Shown here: positions 1-6,654 of the stretch, one piece after another
Layout of the letters: each line of letters starts with the position of its first letter
How positions within the stretch are numbered: the first letter of the stretch is position 1
Origin: a bacterium
Lineage (GTDB): Bacteria > Armatimonadota > Chthonomonadetes > Chthonomonadales > Chthonomonadaceae
Direction: 5' to 3'
Assembly (NCBI GenBank): GCA_021805405.1
Contig: JAJZFK010000439.1
Span: 1-11,933, forward strand
DNA length: 11,933 nucleotides
Made by a program: the position numbers and the translations under genes
Notes under the pieces: model-generated
The model's input: the letters and a program-made list of their open reading frames with translations, nothing else
The model's database searches: none
What the model was told of the DNA's origin: nothing

Positions 1-138
1 TGAGACAACATTCGCATCAAGCTGGCAAACATTGCTTACAGTGGTTGCATTGGCTCGAAGGGCTAGATAGGGTAAAGCCAGGCTCAATGCACAAGTTAGT
101 ACGCACCTCGAAAAGAGTCGACCGGTTGTACGTATCAA
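1..138 (-). CDS. 5' end of a probable secreted protein gene (partial, runs off left edge)
   Basis: An open frame on the minus strand starts at a TTG (138-136) and stays open to base 1, giving 46 residues. It begins MIRTTGRLFSRCVLTCALS and continues with a hydrophobic stretch to LRANA, then TTVSNVCQLD. This reads as a classic signal peptide: a basic n-region (R3, R7, R11), a hydrophobic core and an A-x-A type cleavage site (ANA) near residue 31. An AGGAGG at 150-145 lies 6 nt before the TTG. The frame has a stop at 159-157 just upstream and no other good start between, so the start is well defined. The mature protein is missing from the window, so its function cannot be named. A single Cys follows the predicted cleavage site, but there is no lipobox. 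That the product is exported is an inference from the signal peptide. Confidence 0.68.
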   Translation of the reverse strand, partial: MIRTTGRLFSRCVLTCALSLALPYLALRANATTVSNVCQLDANVVS

Positions 139-144
139 TGTTTG

Positions 145-150
145 CCTCCT
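145..150 (-). promoter_or_regulatory. Shine-Dalgarno AGGAGG that decides the TTG start of the left-edge gene
   Basis: On the minus strand AGGAGG is followed by six bases and then TTG at 138. The consensus match and ideal spacing are the main reason for calling this gene, which has no ATG start. Confidence 0.65.
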
Positions 151-231
151 ATTCGTCTAATATCAGCAGTGCCTATGTGTACAGGGTTGAACGTAATCTT
201 TCGTTGTTGACAGACATGACCTCTCGCGGTA

Positions 232-246
232 CAGGCATGGTGCCTG
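232..246. repeat. short perfect inverted repeat upstream of the left-edge gene
   Basis: CAGGCA-TGG-TGCCTG forms a dyad with 6-base arms and a 3-base centre, about 95 bases before the TTG start of the left-edge gene. It could be an operator or a small hairpin, or chance. The rest of the 252-base gap (139-390) shows no convincing coding frame, and I found no persuasive promoter pair for the left-edge gene. Confidence 0.25.
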
Positions 247-320
247 CAAATACATAGATCCTGAACCCCTACGACCAAAATTATTTCTCATTACACGGGT
301 TATTAAAGACGACTTAGCGC

Positions 321-354
321 CCCTTCCGGCAAAAGGCCAGGCATTGTGCAAGGG
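321..354 (-). other. compact three-way-junction RNA fold after the DUF423 gene
   Basis: Read on the minus strand, these 34 bases fold as an outer stem CCCTT/AAGGG holding two adjacent hairpins: GCA-CAA-TGC and CTGGC-CTTTT-GCCGG. The second arm has one G-U wobble on the minus strand but a C-A mismatch on the plus strand, so the fold favours a minus transcript. It begins 37 bases after the DUF423 stop and would lie in the 3' end of the trpBA-DUF423 message. There is no clear U-run after it, so a classical intrinsic terminator is not supported. It might be a 3' stabilising structure, or a coincidence. Confidence 0.3.
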
Positions 355-390
355 CAGATAATCGTGTTCCTGCGGTGAATCGGCGAGCTG

Positions 391-777
391 TTAAGCCGCG
401 AGCGCCATATAAATCCAACCCACAATAAAGCAAAAACCTCCAAACGGAGTAATAATACCGAGCAATTTAATATTTGTAACTGCCAGAACATAAAGGCTGC
501 CAGAAAATAGAACTATTCCGATGCCAAATAAAATTGCGGCGATGCGGAATTTCCTGGAATCTGGTCGCATGGCAAGCAGTATTCCACAGGCAATCATAGC
601 AAGAGCGTGAATGGCATGGTACTGCACACCGGTTTCATAAACCTGCTGCATCTGGTTAGCTGCTAGAGTGGCCTTTAGGGCATGCGCTCCAAAAGCTCCT
701 ATGACCACCGAGAGACAGCCAAAAATAGCTCCTGCCCGTACAATTTTGCTGGATTCATTATGGGGGCTAGCGATCAT
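391..777 (-). CDS. DUF423 (YgdD-like) small integral membrane protein
   Basis: A 128-residue protein with about four hydrophobic segments (near 12-30, 53-71, 78-100 and 106-127). It carries the hallmarks of the DUF423 family: GAFGAHALK (27-35), Y-E-T-G-V-Q-Y-H followed by H57 (47-57), FSGSLY (91-96) and TPFGG (110-114) then GW. Length matches the family, whose members sit in the cytoplasmic membrane and have no settled biochemical role. The ATG overlaps the trpA stop as ATGA (777-774), so translation is probably coupled to trpA and the gene is the last of a trpB-trpA-DUF423 unit. Why a DUF423 protein should accompany tryptophan synthase is unclear; it may only be co-transcribed. Family assignment is firm, function unknown. 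Confidence 0.9.
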   Translation of the reverse strand: MIASPHNESSKIVRAGAIFGCLSVVIGAFGAHALKATLAANQMQQVYETGVQYHAIHALAMIACGILLAMRPDSRKFRIAAILFGIGIVLFSGSLYVLAVTNIKLLGIITPFGGFCFIVGWIYMALAA

Positions 778-1622
778 CTTGTCCCTTTAGCCTGGGGCGA
801 ATCCAGTTTGCGAGTTGCGGCTTTAAGGGTAGCACAATAGTCGGAGGCGATTTTCAGTAAATTGGGATTATCTCTATTTGTATTGATGAGATCTACAAGA
901 GCGCTTCCAACTACTACGCCATCCGCGAACGCACCAATTGCCTTAACGTGATCCGGTAAAGAGACCCCGAAACCGACAGCGAGTGGCAAGTCTGTGAATT
1001 TACGAATTCGGGTGATCGTCTCCTGTAGGTCTAGTGGTACATCCTGACGTGCACCAGTCACACCCGTACGTGAAACGCAGTAGACAAAACCAGAGCAGAT
1101 CTTGCTGACTGACTCTACCCGGTCCTCCGTAGATGTGGGAGCCAAAAGGTAAATCGTTGCGAGATTGCTCGCATTGGCGTGCCCCTGCCACTCCGCGGCC
1201 TCTTCTGGTGTTAAATCGGTGATAATGACCCCATCTACACCGCTCGCTACTGCGTCTTGGGCAAACTGCTGCATCCCGTAGCGCAACACCGGATTGTAGT
1301 ACGTCATAAGAACAATGGGCAACCCGGGCACTTTGTCGTGAATTCTTGCCGCGCACTGCATAGCCTTGCGAGTTGTCATGCCTGTATCTAGCGCGCGTTG
1401 AGAAGATGCCTGAATTGATGGGCCATCTGCCAGTGGGTCACTAAACGGGATGCCAAGCTCAATGGCGTCGACGCCTGCGCCGTAAAGACTACACGCAAGG
1501 TCAACGGTTATGTCCGGATCAGGATCTCCAGCGGTCATGAAGCAGATAAGTGCCTGTTCGCCGCGTGCCTTGAGTTCATTGAAGTTGTGCGTTAATCGGT
1601 TCATAGGAGTTTGGGCCCTCAT
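774..1622 (-). CDS. trpA: tryptophan synthase alpha subunit
   Basis: The alpha subunit cleaves indole-3-glycerol phosphate to indole and glyceraldehyde 3-phosphate, and passes indole to TrpB. The protein is a TIM barrel with the conserved ELGIPFSDPLADGPSIQ block holding the catalytic Glu and Asp (55 and 66), the loop SRTGVTGAR (about 184-192) that closes the active site, and the GFGVS phosphate-binding strand near the end. The ATG at 1622 gives 282 residues. An in-frame ATG six codons later (1604, MNRLTHNF) would start where family members usually do and would give the acids the Salmonella numbers 49 and 60, so it may be the true start; neither has a strong Shine-Dalgarno. It lies 49 bases after trpB and overlaps the following DUF423 gene by ATGA. 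Confidence 0.97.
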   Translation of the reverse strand: MRAQTPMNRLTHNFNELKARGEQALICFMTAGDPDPDITVDLACSLYGAGVDAIELGIPFSDPLADGPSIQASSQRALDTGMTTRKAMQCAARIHDKVPGLPIVLMTYYNPVLRYGMQQFAQDAVASGVDGVIITDLTPEEAAEWQGHANASNLATIYLLAPTSTEDRVESVSKICSGFVYCVSRTGVTGARQDVPLDLQETITRIRKFTDLPLAVGFGVSLPDHVKAIGAFADGVVVGSALVDLINTNRDNPNLLKIASDYCATLKAATRKLDSPQAKGTR

Positions 1623-1671
1623 GCTTCACTGCCGAGGGATAAAATATAGTTGCCTTTTCTAGAAACAGGTA

Positions 1672-2886
1672 TTAGAGATGCAGTTCACGAGCTACAGTGA
1701 TCATGTCCTTGTCACCTCTGCCGGAGCAGCTAACGATTACGAGCGTGTCGGTGTTAATATGGCCGGCGCTCTTAAGGTTTCCAAGGTAAGCGATGGCATG
1801 CGCAGTTTCCAATGCCACGATGATGCCTTCACGTTCTGCAGTAAGTTTGACGGCACCCAATGCTTCATCGTCCGTGACAGCGCCGTATTCGGCGCGGCCG
1901 CTGTCTTTAAGCCACGAATGCTCCGGTCCAACGCCAGGATAGTCCAGGCCAGCCGAGATGGAATGGGAAGGTGCCACCTGCCCATCCTCATCCTGAATGA
2001 GGTAACTGGCCGAACCCTGAAAAACACCCGGTGAACCTGCAGTGAGCGGGGCACAGTGTCGACCTGTGGTAATGCCAAGCCCAGCTGCCTCAACCCCGAC
2101 CAATCTAACCTTCGTGTCGTTCATGAACGGGTAGAAGAGCCCCATTGAATTGGAACCACCTCCTACACATGCTACGAGCATATCAGGCAACCGGCCCTCC
2201 TGGGCCATAACCTGTTCGCGGGCTTCACGGCCAATTATGGATTGAAAATCTCGTACCAGCATAGGGTAGGGATGGGGACCCACCACTGAGCCAATTATGT
2301 AGTGGGTTGTTCGCACATTCGTGACCCAGTCTCTCATGGCCTCGTTTGTAGCATCTTTAAGCGTCCGTGTTCCAGAGCTAACTGGAATAACACGAGCACC
2401 CATAAGCCTCATTCGCGCGACATTCAGGGCCTGCCGTTCCACGTCTTCTTCACCCATATAGATGTCGCACGACAGCCCAAATCTGGCACAAACCGTGGCT
2501 GTGGCAACTCCGTGCTGGCCTGCTCCTGTCTCCGCAATAATACGCTGTTTGCCCATGCGTGCTGCCAGCAGAATCTGACCGAGAGCGTTGTTGATCTTGT
2601 GGGCACCGGTGTGGCATAAGTCTTCCCGCTTTAGGTATATGCGGCCACCGAATTCCTGGCTGAGGCGCTCCGCGAAGTATAGCGGAGTAGCCCGACCGAC
2701 ATAGTGCGTAAGCAGATTGGTGAGTGTTGCCGCAAACTGCGCATCGTTGCGGGCAGCATCATACTCAGCGCTTAATTGGTCAAGGGCCGGCACGAGTGTT
2801 TCAGGGACGTATCGGCCTCCGTAAGGGCCGAAGTGTCCATGTGCATCGGGAAGTGCCGGCGTGCGGGGGATTATAACCTCTGCCAC
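1672..2886 (-). CDS. trpB: tryptophan synthase beta subunit
   Basis: A PLP enzyme that condenses indole with L-serine to make L-tryptophan, working in an alpha2-beta2 complex with TrpA. The 404-residue protein has FGPYGGRYVPETL near the start, the block HTGAHKINNALGQ with the Schiff-base lysine (K97), AETGAGQHGVA with the catalytic Glu (E119), the GGGSNS phosphate-binding loop, and CSGRGDKD near the C-terminus. This pattern is the standard TrpB1 type rather than the longer TrpB2 type. The start is GTG at 2886, with AAGGAG 11 bases upstream. It is the first gene of the minus-strand unit and is transcribed away from hisD. No truncation or frame break is seen. Confidence 0.98.
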   Translation of the reverse strand: MAEVIIPRTPALPDAHGHFGPYGGRYVPETLVPALDQLSAEYDAARNDAQFAATLTNLLTHYVGRATPLYFAERLSQEFGGRIYLKREDLCHTGAHKINNALGQILLAARMGKQRIIAETGAGQHGVATATVCARFGLSCDIYMGEEDVERQALNVARMRLMGARVIPVSSGTRTLKDATNEAMRDWVTNVRTTHYIIGSVVGPHPYPMLVRDFQSIIGREAREQVMAQEGRLPDMLVACVGGGSNSMGLFYPFMNDTKVRLVGVEAAGLGITTGRHCAPLTAGSPGVFQGSASYLIQDEDGQVAPSHSISAGLDYPGVGPEHSWLKDSGRAEYGAVTDDEALGAVKLTAEREGIIVALETAHAIAYLGNLKSAGHINTDTLVIVSCSGRGDKDMITVARELHL

Positions 2887-2929
2887 GTAAAATTACGCTC
2901 CTTAATAATGATGAGGCGGACGTACTTTT

Positions 2930-2958
2930 ATTATACTGTACAAACGCGGGTAAGAATT
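2930..2958 (-). promoter_or_regulatory. probable trpB promoter
   Basis: A perfect TATAAT lies on the minus strand at 2935-2930. A weak -35 is possible around 2951-2958 (TTCTTA with a 15-base spacer, or AATTCT with 17). The start of transcription would be near 2923, leaving about 37 bases before the GTG. That is too short for a Trp-rich leader peptide, T-box or TRAP-type attenuator, so any control would act at initiation. Prediction from consensus only. Confidence 0.5.
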
Positions 2959-2997
2959 GCACACTCCACCTAACGGGCCCCAACTGCAGTGGCCGGG

Positions 2998-3003
2998 TAT
3001 AAT
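2998..3003 (+). promoter_or_regulatory. probable -10 box of the hisD promoter
   Basis: A perfect TATAAT faces hisD. The -35 position (about 2975-2980) reads GGGCCC and does not match consensus, and there is no extended -10 TG. An ACTGCAGT palindrome (2983-2990) sits in the spacer and might bind a regulator. Transcription would start near 3010, about 34 bases before the TTG, so there is no room for a His leader peptide and attenuator. Confidence 0.45.
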
Positions 3004-3029
3004 CAACTTCAAGAAATAGGATCAAAAGC

Positions 3030-3037
3030 GGGGAGGT
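3030..3037 (+). promoter_or_regulatory. Shine-Dalgarno that decides the TTG start of hisD
   Basis: GGGGAGGT ends 6 bases before the TTG at 3044. This supports the TTG over the in-frame GTG five codons later. Confidence 0.65.
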
Positions 3038-3043
3038 ACCGGT

Positions 3044-4330
3044 TTGCAGGTTACATATGTGAGTGAAGTTGGTCTGGAGCACTGTAAGCGGATGGTTCGC
3101 CGTGAGCTTCTGCAGGACAATCTTGCTGTGGAGTCTACAGTGCGCGAGATCATCACTCGCGTGAAGGTGGAGGGGGACGCTGCGCTTGTAGACTTGGGGC
3201 GTAAATTCGACAATCCGGACCTGGATTCCCTGGAGATTGATTCCTCTCAGTGCACTGCCGCTTATAACGATTTAGATCCGGCGCTGCGTAACGCGCTAGA
3301 ACTTGCAGCGGCAAATATAAAACAGTTCCACGATATGCAGCAGTCGCAAAGCTGGATGAACGTTAAGCCGGGCAGAGTTGTTGGCCAGGTTATACGGCCG
3401 CTTACTCGAGTGGGTCTTTACATACCCGGTGGTACGGCTGCGTATCCCTCTACCGTGCTTATGACCGCCATACCTGCCAGGGCAGCCGGGGTAGGTGAGA
3501 TCGTTATGTGTTCGCCAACGGCGCATCCCGCCGTGCTTGCGGCAGCGCATATTGCAGGAGTTGACCGCATCTTTCTCGCGGGAGGAGCACAGGCAATTGC
3601 TGCTATGGCGTTGGGTACGGAGACGATCCCCGTGGTCGATAAGATTGTGGGGCCGGGCAACGTGTACGTCAATATTGCAAAGAAGATGCTTTGGGGCGTT
3701 GTAGATATGGATATGCTGGCAGGGCCAAGCGAGGTGTGCGTACTGGCCGATAATGGTGCAAATCCGGTGTGCGCTGCAATGGATTTGCTAACGCAGGTGG
3801 AACATGACGCTGATTGCGCTGGCTACCTTATTACAGATAGCGCTGAATTTGTTACGAGCGTGCTCACCACGATTGAAAGTCAACTGCAAACCCTGCCGAG
3901 AAAGGCGATCCTAAAGAGTGCTCTAGACTCTCACGGCATGATATTCGTTACGCGGAACCTGGATGAAGCCTGCGAACTGGCGAATGCGTGTGCCCCCGAG
4001 CACCTTGCGCTTATGGTAAGGGATCCCTTTGCCTACCTTGGGAGCATTACAAACGCGGGGGCAATCCTGATGGGCGACTATTCGCCGCAAACGTTGGGCG
4101 ATTACTACGCAGGGCCAAGCCATACGCTACCAACCAGTGGTACAGCGCGATTCTCGAGCCCTCTTCATACAGGCACGTTCATCAAGAAGTCGAGTTTCAT
4201 TTACTACACGCCTACGGAACTTGCAAAATGTGGTGACCTGTTAACAACGCTGGCGCGCGCAGAAGGGTTTGAAGCGCATGCCCAGGCGGTAGAGGCACGA
4301 ACCCAAAAATCGCTTGAGGATGAGCTATGA
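3044..4330 (+). CDS. hisD: histidinol dehydrogenase
   Basis: This zinc enzyme performs the last two steps of histidine synthesis, oxidising L-histidinol to L-histidine with two NAD+. The 428 residues match the family length. Visible are GLYIPGG (124-130), GPGNVYVNIAKK (203-214), AGPSEV (226-231), the zinc ligands Q251 and H254 in TQVEHD, the catalytic pair E319-H320 in APEHL, D353 and H360 in GDYYAGPSH, and the C-terminal zinc His H412 in EGFEAH. The segment before AGPSE reads VVDMDML, where most homologues have a Gly-Ile-Asp-Met type sequence; this is a mild departure. The start is TTG, chosen on its Shine-Dalgarno. It heads the plus-strand unit and its TGA overlaps the hisB ATG as ATGA. Confidence 0.97.
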   Translation: MQVTYVSEVGLEHCKRMVRRELLQDNLAVESTVREIITRVKVEGDAALVDLGRKFDNPDLDSLEIDSSQCTAAYNDLDPALRNALELAAANIKQFHDMQQSQSWMNVKPGRVVGQVIRPLTRVGLYIPGGTAAYPSTVLMTAIPARAAGVGEIVMCSPTAHPAVLAAAHIAGVDRIFLAGGAQAIAAMALGTETIPVVDKIVGPGNVYVNIAKKMLWGVVDMDMLAGPSEVCVLADNGANPVCAAMDLLTQVEHDADCAGYLITDSAEFVTSVLTTIESQLQTLPRKAILKSALDSHGMIFVTRNLDEACELANACAPEHLALMVRDPFAYLGSITNAGAILMGDYSPQTLGDYYAGPSHTLPTSGTARFSSPLHTGTFIKKSSFIYYTPTELAKCGDLLTTLARAEGFEAHAQAVEARTQKSLEDEL

Positions 4331-4923
4331 AAATGGCAGAACGTACCGCAATAGTAAACCGCAGGACAAATGAGACCGATATAAAGGTAGAAGCCAGTCT
4401 TGATGGAACAGGCACTGCGGATATTGCGACCGGTGTAGGCTTTTTTGATCACATGCTGACACATATTGCACGGCATGGTAACATCGATCTCACTGTGCAC
4501 TGCAAGGGTGACCTGCACATAGATGATCACCACACCGTTGAGGACGTGGGCATCGCGCTGGGGTTTGTCATTTTGTCCGCGCTTGGGGACAAAGTCGGCA
4601 TTGTTCGCGCGGGCCAGTGCATTATGCCAATGGACGAGGCACTGGTACTATGTGCTCTCGACATAAGCGGACGCGGATTTTTGGTGGATGATTTTCGTCT
4701 TCCTACTCCCAAACTGGGAGATTATACAACAGAGTTAACAACCGAGTTTTTTCGTGCAGTCGCCGTAAATGCAGGCATTACACTGCATTTTCAACAGATT
4801 AGGGGGGCAAACACCCACCATATTGTTGAAGCGGCATTTAAGGCATTTGGTCGTGCAATTGCAGCAGCTGTTGCGCGCAGCGAGAGAGTGAAGGGGATAC
4901 CCTCTACTAAAGGGGTACTCTAG
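4327..4923 (+). CDS. hisB: imidazoleglycerol-phosphate dehydratase
   Basis: It dehydrates imidazole glycerol phosphate to imidazole acetol phosphate, the sixth step of histidine synthesis. The 198-residue protein is the monofunctional form with no fused phosphatase domain. The duplicated metal-binding motifs are clear: DDHHTVED (66-73: H68, H69, E72) and NTHHIVEAAFKAFGRA (162-177: H164, H165, E168), with FFDHMLTHIARHG (39-51) and the C-terminal PSTKG. The usual RYG and GRPY segments read RAG (94-96) and GRGF here; whether that matters is unknown. The ATG overlaps the end of hisD by four bases, suggesting coupled translation; a second ATG two codons later is also possible. Confidence 0.97.
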   Translation: MKMAERTAIVNRRTNETDIKVEASLDGTGTADIATGVGFFDHMLTHIARHGNIDLTVHCKGDLHIDDHHTVEDVGIALGFVILSALGDKVGIVRAGQCIMPMDEALVLCALDISGRGFLVDDFRLPTPKLGDYTTELTTEFFRAVAVNAGITLHFQQIRGANTHHIVEAAFKAFGRAIAAAVARSERVKGIPSTKGVL

Positions 4924-4931
4924 AATATTAA

Positions 4932-4971
4932 AGATCTACCGGGTGAACTCGAATAACACCTGAGGAGATCT
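4932..4971 (+). promoter_or_regulatory. possible RNA hairpin over the Shine-Dalgarno of the 88-aa membrane gene
   Basis: An inner stem CGGGTG/CACCTG (4940-4945 with 4957-4962, one G-U pair, 11-base loop) is enclosed by AGATCT pairing with a second AGATCT (4932-4937 with 4966-4971). The Shine-Dalgarno GAGGAG (4962-4967) is partly in the inner stem, partly in the 3-base internal loop and partly in the outer stem, just before the TTG at 4975. This could damp translation of the small protein relative to hisB. It is predicted by eye; no energy was computed. Confidence 0.35.
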
Positions 4972-4974
4972 GCC

Positions 4975-5241
4975 TTGAACGAAGAATTTGATGACAACGA
5001 CATTGAGGAAATTGGGGGCGATAGGCCTGTATACGTTAGGGTAGTACTTGTGATTATGCTGAGTGTGGTGCTGCTTGGCACGCTCCACTGGGCTATGAGT
5101 GTTACCAACGCGAATGCGCGCCAGATATCGTCTAACCTAACCTCCATAGAAAAGCATATTGATGACGGATCCGAGGTTCCTGCGGCTAACGCGAGCAGCC
5201 CCGGGCCACAAATAGACACGCAAGCAGCGTCTGGCAGGTAA
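4975..5241 (+). CDS. 88-aa single-pass membrane protein of unknown function
   Basis: I do not recognise this protein. It starts at a TTG preceded by GAGGAG with 7 bases between. The N-terminus is strongly acidic (eight Asp/Glu in residues 1-16), then R17 and R22 flank one hydrophobic segment at about 19-43. The remaining 45 residues are polar, rich in Asn, Ser, Ala and Pro, and probably disordered. The arginines at the N-side of the segment suggest the acidic end is cytoplasmic and the tail outside, but this is weak. It sits in the his cluster, 51 bases after hisB and 47 before hisH, on the same strand, so it is likely co-transcribed. It has no resemblance to any histidine enzyme. The clear Shine-Dalgarno and membrane segment argue it is real. 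Confidence 0.72.
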   Translation: MNEEFDDNDIEEIGGDRPVYVRVVLVIMLSVVLLGTLHWAMSVTNANARQISSNLTSIEKHIDDGSEVPAANASSPGPQIDTQAASGR

Positions 5242-5288
5242 CCGCCGTTAGGTGGTGGTACCCTTCAGTCCTGCGGAGCCACTCACCA

Positions 5289-5912
5289 ATGATTGCAATA
5301 GTTGACTATGGCATGGCAAATCTGCACAGTGTAGAACGTGCACTGCAGATCGCCGGTGGGGATACTGTAATATCCAGTGATCCCGACGTGATTGTTGCTG
5401 CGGATAAGGTTGTGCTTCCTGGCGTGGGAGCCTTTTGCGCAGCTATGGCAAACCTGAATGAGCGGGGCCTTACAGATGCCGTGCGAAGTGCAGCTGCCGC
5501 AGGAAAACCATTTCTCGGCATCTGCTTAGGACTCCAGTTGCTGTTTGACAGTAGCACTGAACTTGGTTCTGCCGAAGGCCTTGGCATCTGTGCCGGGAAG
5601 GTTGTAAAGTTCTACCCGGATGCGCCAGCACCTGAAGGCATAAAAATTCCCCACATCGGCTGGAACACGCTCCATTTTACGCAGCCAACCAGGTTTTTTC
5701 GAAACGTGGATGAGGGGGCGTGCGTCTACTTTGTACATTCCTATTTCCCTGTACCTAAAGATCCAACGATCATTTCGGCCATGTCGCACCACGGCGTGGA
5801 GTTCTGCTGCGCTATAGAGATGGGAAATGTGATGGCCGTTCAATTTCACCCGGAGAAGAGTGGAACCGTGGGCAAGGTAATGCTCAAAAACTTTGTGGAC
5901 TGGAAACCATGA
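5289..5912 (+). CDS. hisH: imidazole glycerol phosphate synthase, glutaminase subunit
   Basis: HisH hydrolyses glutamine and channels ammonia to HisF, which closes the imidazole ring and releases AICAR. The 207-residue protein is a class I glutamine amidotransferase with the triad C79 (in GICLGLQLLF), H187 and E189 (in QFHPEKSG), plus the N-terminal DYGMANLHSV and VLPGVGAF blocks. The start at 5289 has only a weak Shine-Dalgarno (GGAG about 10 bases upstream) but matches the family N-terminus exactly. Its TGA overlaps the hisA ATG as ATGA. Its obligate partner hisF is not in the window and would normally lie next to hisA, so it must be encoded elsewhere. Confidence 0.97.
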   Translation: MIAIVDYGMANLHSVERALQIAGGDTVISSDPDVIVAADKVVLPGVGAFCAAMANLNERGLTDAVRSAAAAGKPFLGICLGLQLLFDSSTELGSAEGLGICAGKVVKFYPDAPAPEGIKIPHIGWNTLHFTQPTRFFRNVDEGACVYFVHSYFPVPKDPTIISAMSHHGVEFCCAIEMGNVMAVQFHPEKSGTVGKVMLKNFVDWKP

Positions 5913-6652
5913 TTATTTTTCCTGCCATTGACCTTAAAGATGGCAAGTGTGTGCGTCTTAGCCAGGGCAAATTTGAAAGTGTAACGACCTATTCTGAAGA
6001 CCCGCTTAAGATTGCGAAGCGTTTTAAGGAAGAGGGAGCGCAATGGCTGCATGTAGTCGACCTGGATGGCGCGCGCATGGGGTCACCACAGGCAGTCAAC
6101 CTGCAGGTTGTGCGCCAGATAGTGCGCCAGGTAGGTTTGCCCGTGCAGTTTGGTGGGGGCGTGCGTAATGGCGAGGTGGTAGAGCGTATGCTGAATGTAG
6201 GCGTCACCCGCGTTGTGGTGGGCACGGCAGTAGCCCAGAATGATCAGCTTGCGCAGGGCCTGTTTACCGTTTACGGTGACAAGGTCGCAGTTGGAGTGGA
6301 TGCAAAAGAGGGATTAGTAGCCATTCACGGGTGGCAGCAGACCACAGGTGAACCGGCAGGGCGGTTCGTCGGCAAGATGGCGCTTCTTGGTGCAAAGCGA
6401 TTTATTTTTACAGATGTAGCGCGCGACGGTATGCTGCAGGGTGTTAACGAGCCTGCGCTAGCCGATATTGCACGATGCGCAGGTGCCTTGCCCGTTATTG
6501 CCTCTGGTGGAGTGTCGGGTCCAAACGATATCTCAACGCTCGTCGTTCTCGCTCGGCAGTGTCCTAATATCGAAGGGGTCATTATTGGTAAGGCGCTGTA
6601 CGCAGGTGCAATAACGCTGAAGAGTGCTCTGGATCTCGCTTTGGGAGGTTAA
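5909..6652 (+). CDS. hisA: phosphoribosylformimino-AICAR-phosphate isomerase
   Basis: HisA opens the ribose of ProFAR to PRFAR, the substrate of HisF-HisH. The 247-residue TIM barrel has the general acid-base pair D8 (FPAIDLKDGKCVRL) and D169 (FTDVARDGMLQG), and both phosphate-binding motifs: FGGGVR (81-86) with VGTA, and SGGVS (199-203) with IGKALY. D131 lies in GVDAKEG. These are diagnostic for HisA; HisF has a catalytic Asp at the equivalent of 130 but a different N-terminal pattern, and the TDVARDG motif is HisA-like. It overlaps hisH by four bases. GGGAGG near its 3' end is the Shine-Dalgarno of the next gene, which starts 2 bases after the stop. Confidence 0.96.
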   Translation: MIIFPAIDLKDGKCVRLSQGKFESVTTYSEDPLKIAKRFKEEGAQWLHVVDLDGARMGSPQAVNLQVVRQIVRQVGLPVQFGGGVRNGEVVERMLNVGVTRVVVGTAVAQNDQLAQGLFTVYGDKVAVGVDAKEGLVAIHGWQQTTGEPAGRFVGKMALLGAKRFIFTDVARDGMLQGVNEPALADIARCAGALPVIASGGVSGPNDISTLVVLARQCPNIEGVIIGKALYAGAITLKSALDLALGG

Positions 6653-6654
6653 CG

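Noticed and set aside
207..235. TTGACA on the plus strand with TACAGG 17 bases later, as a promoter
   Set aside because: The -35 is perfect but the -10 matches only three of six, and no plus-strand gene follows.
45..257. 70-codon open frame on the plus strand at the left end
   Set aside because: No Shine-Dalgarno before its ATG, no recognisable protein features, and it overlaps the better supported minus-strand signal-peptide gene.
1678..2034. 118-codon open frame on the plus strand within trpB
   Set aside because: Lies entirely inside trpB, which has all family motifs; a shadow frame.
2302..2619. 105-codon Cys/His-rich open frame on the plus strand within trpB
   Set aside because: Antisense to conserved trpB motifs; its composition comes from the complement of trpB codons.
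2890..2930. A trp leader peptide or attenuator before trpB
   Set aside because: About 37 bases between the predicted transcript start and the gene leave no room for tandem Trp codons and alternative stems.
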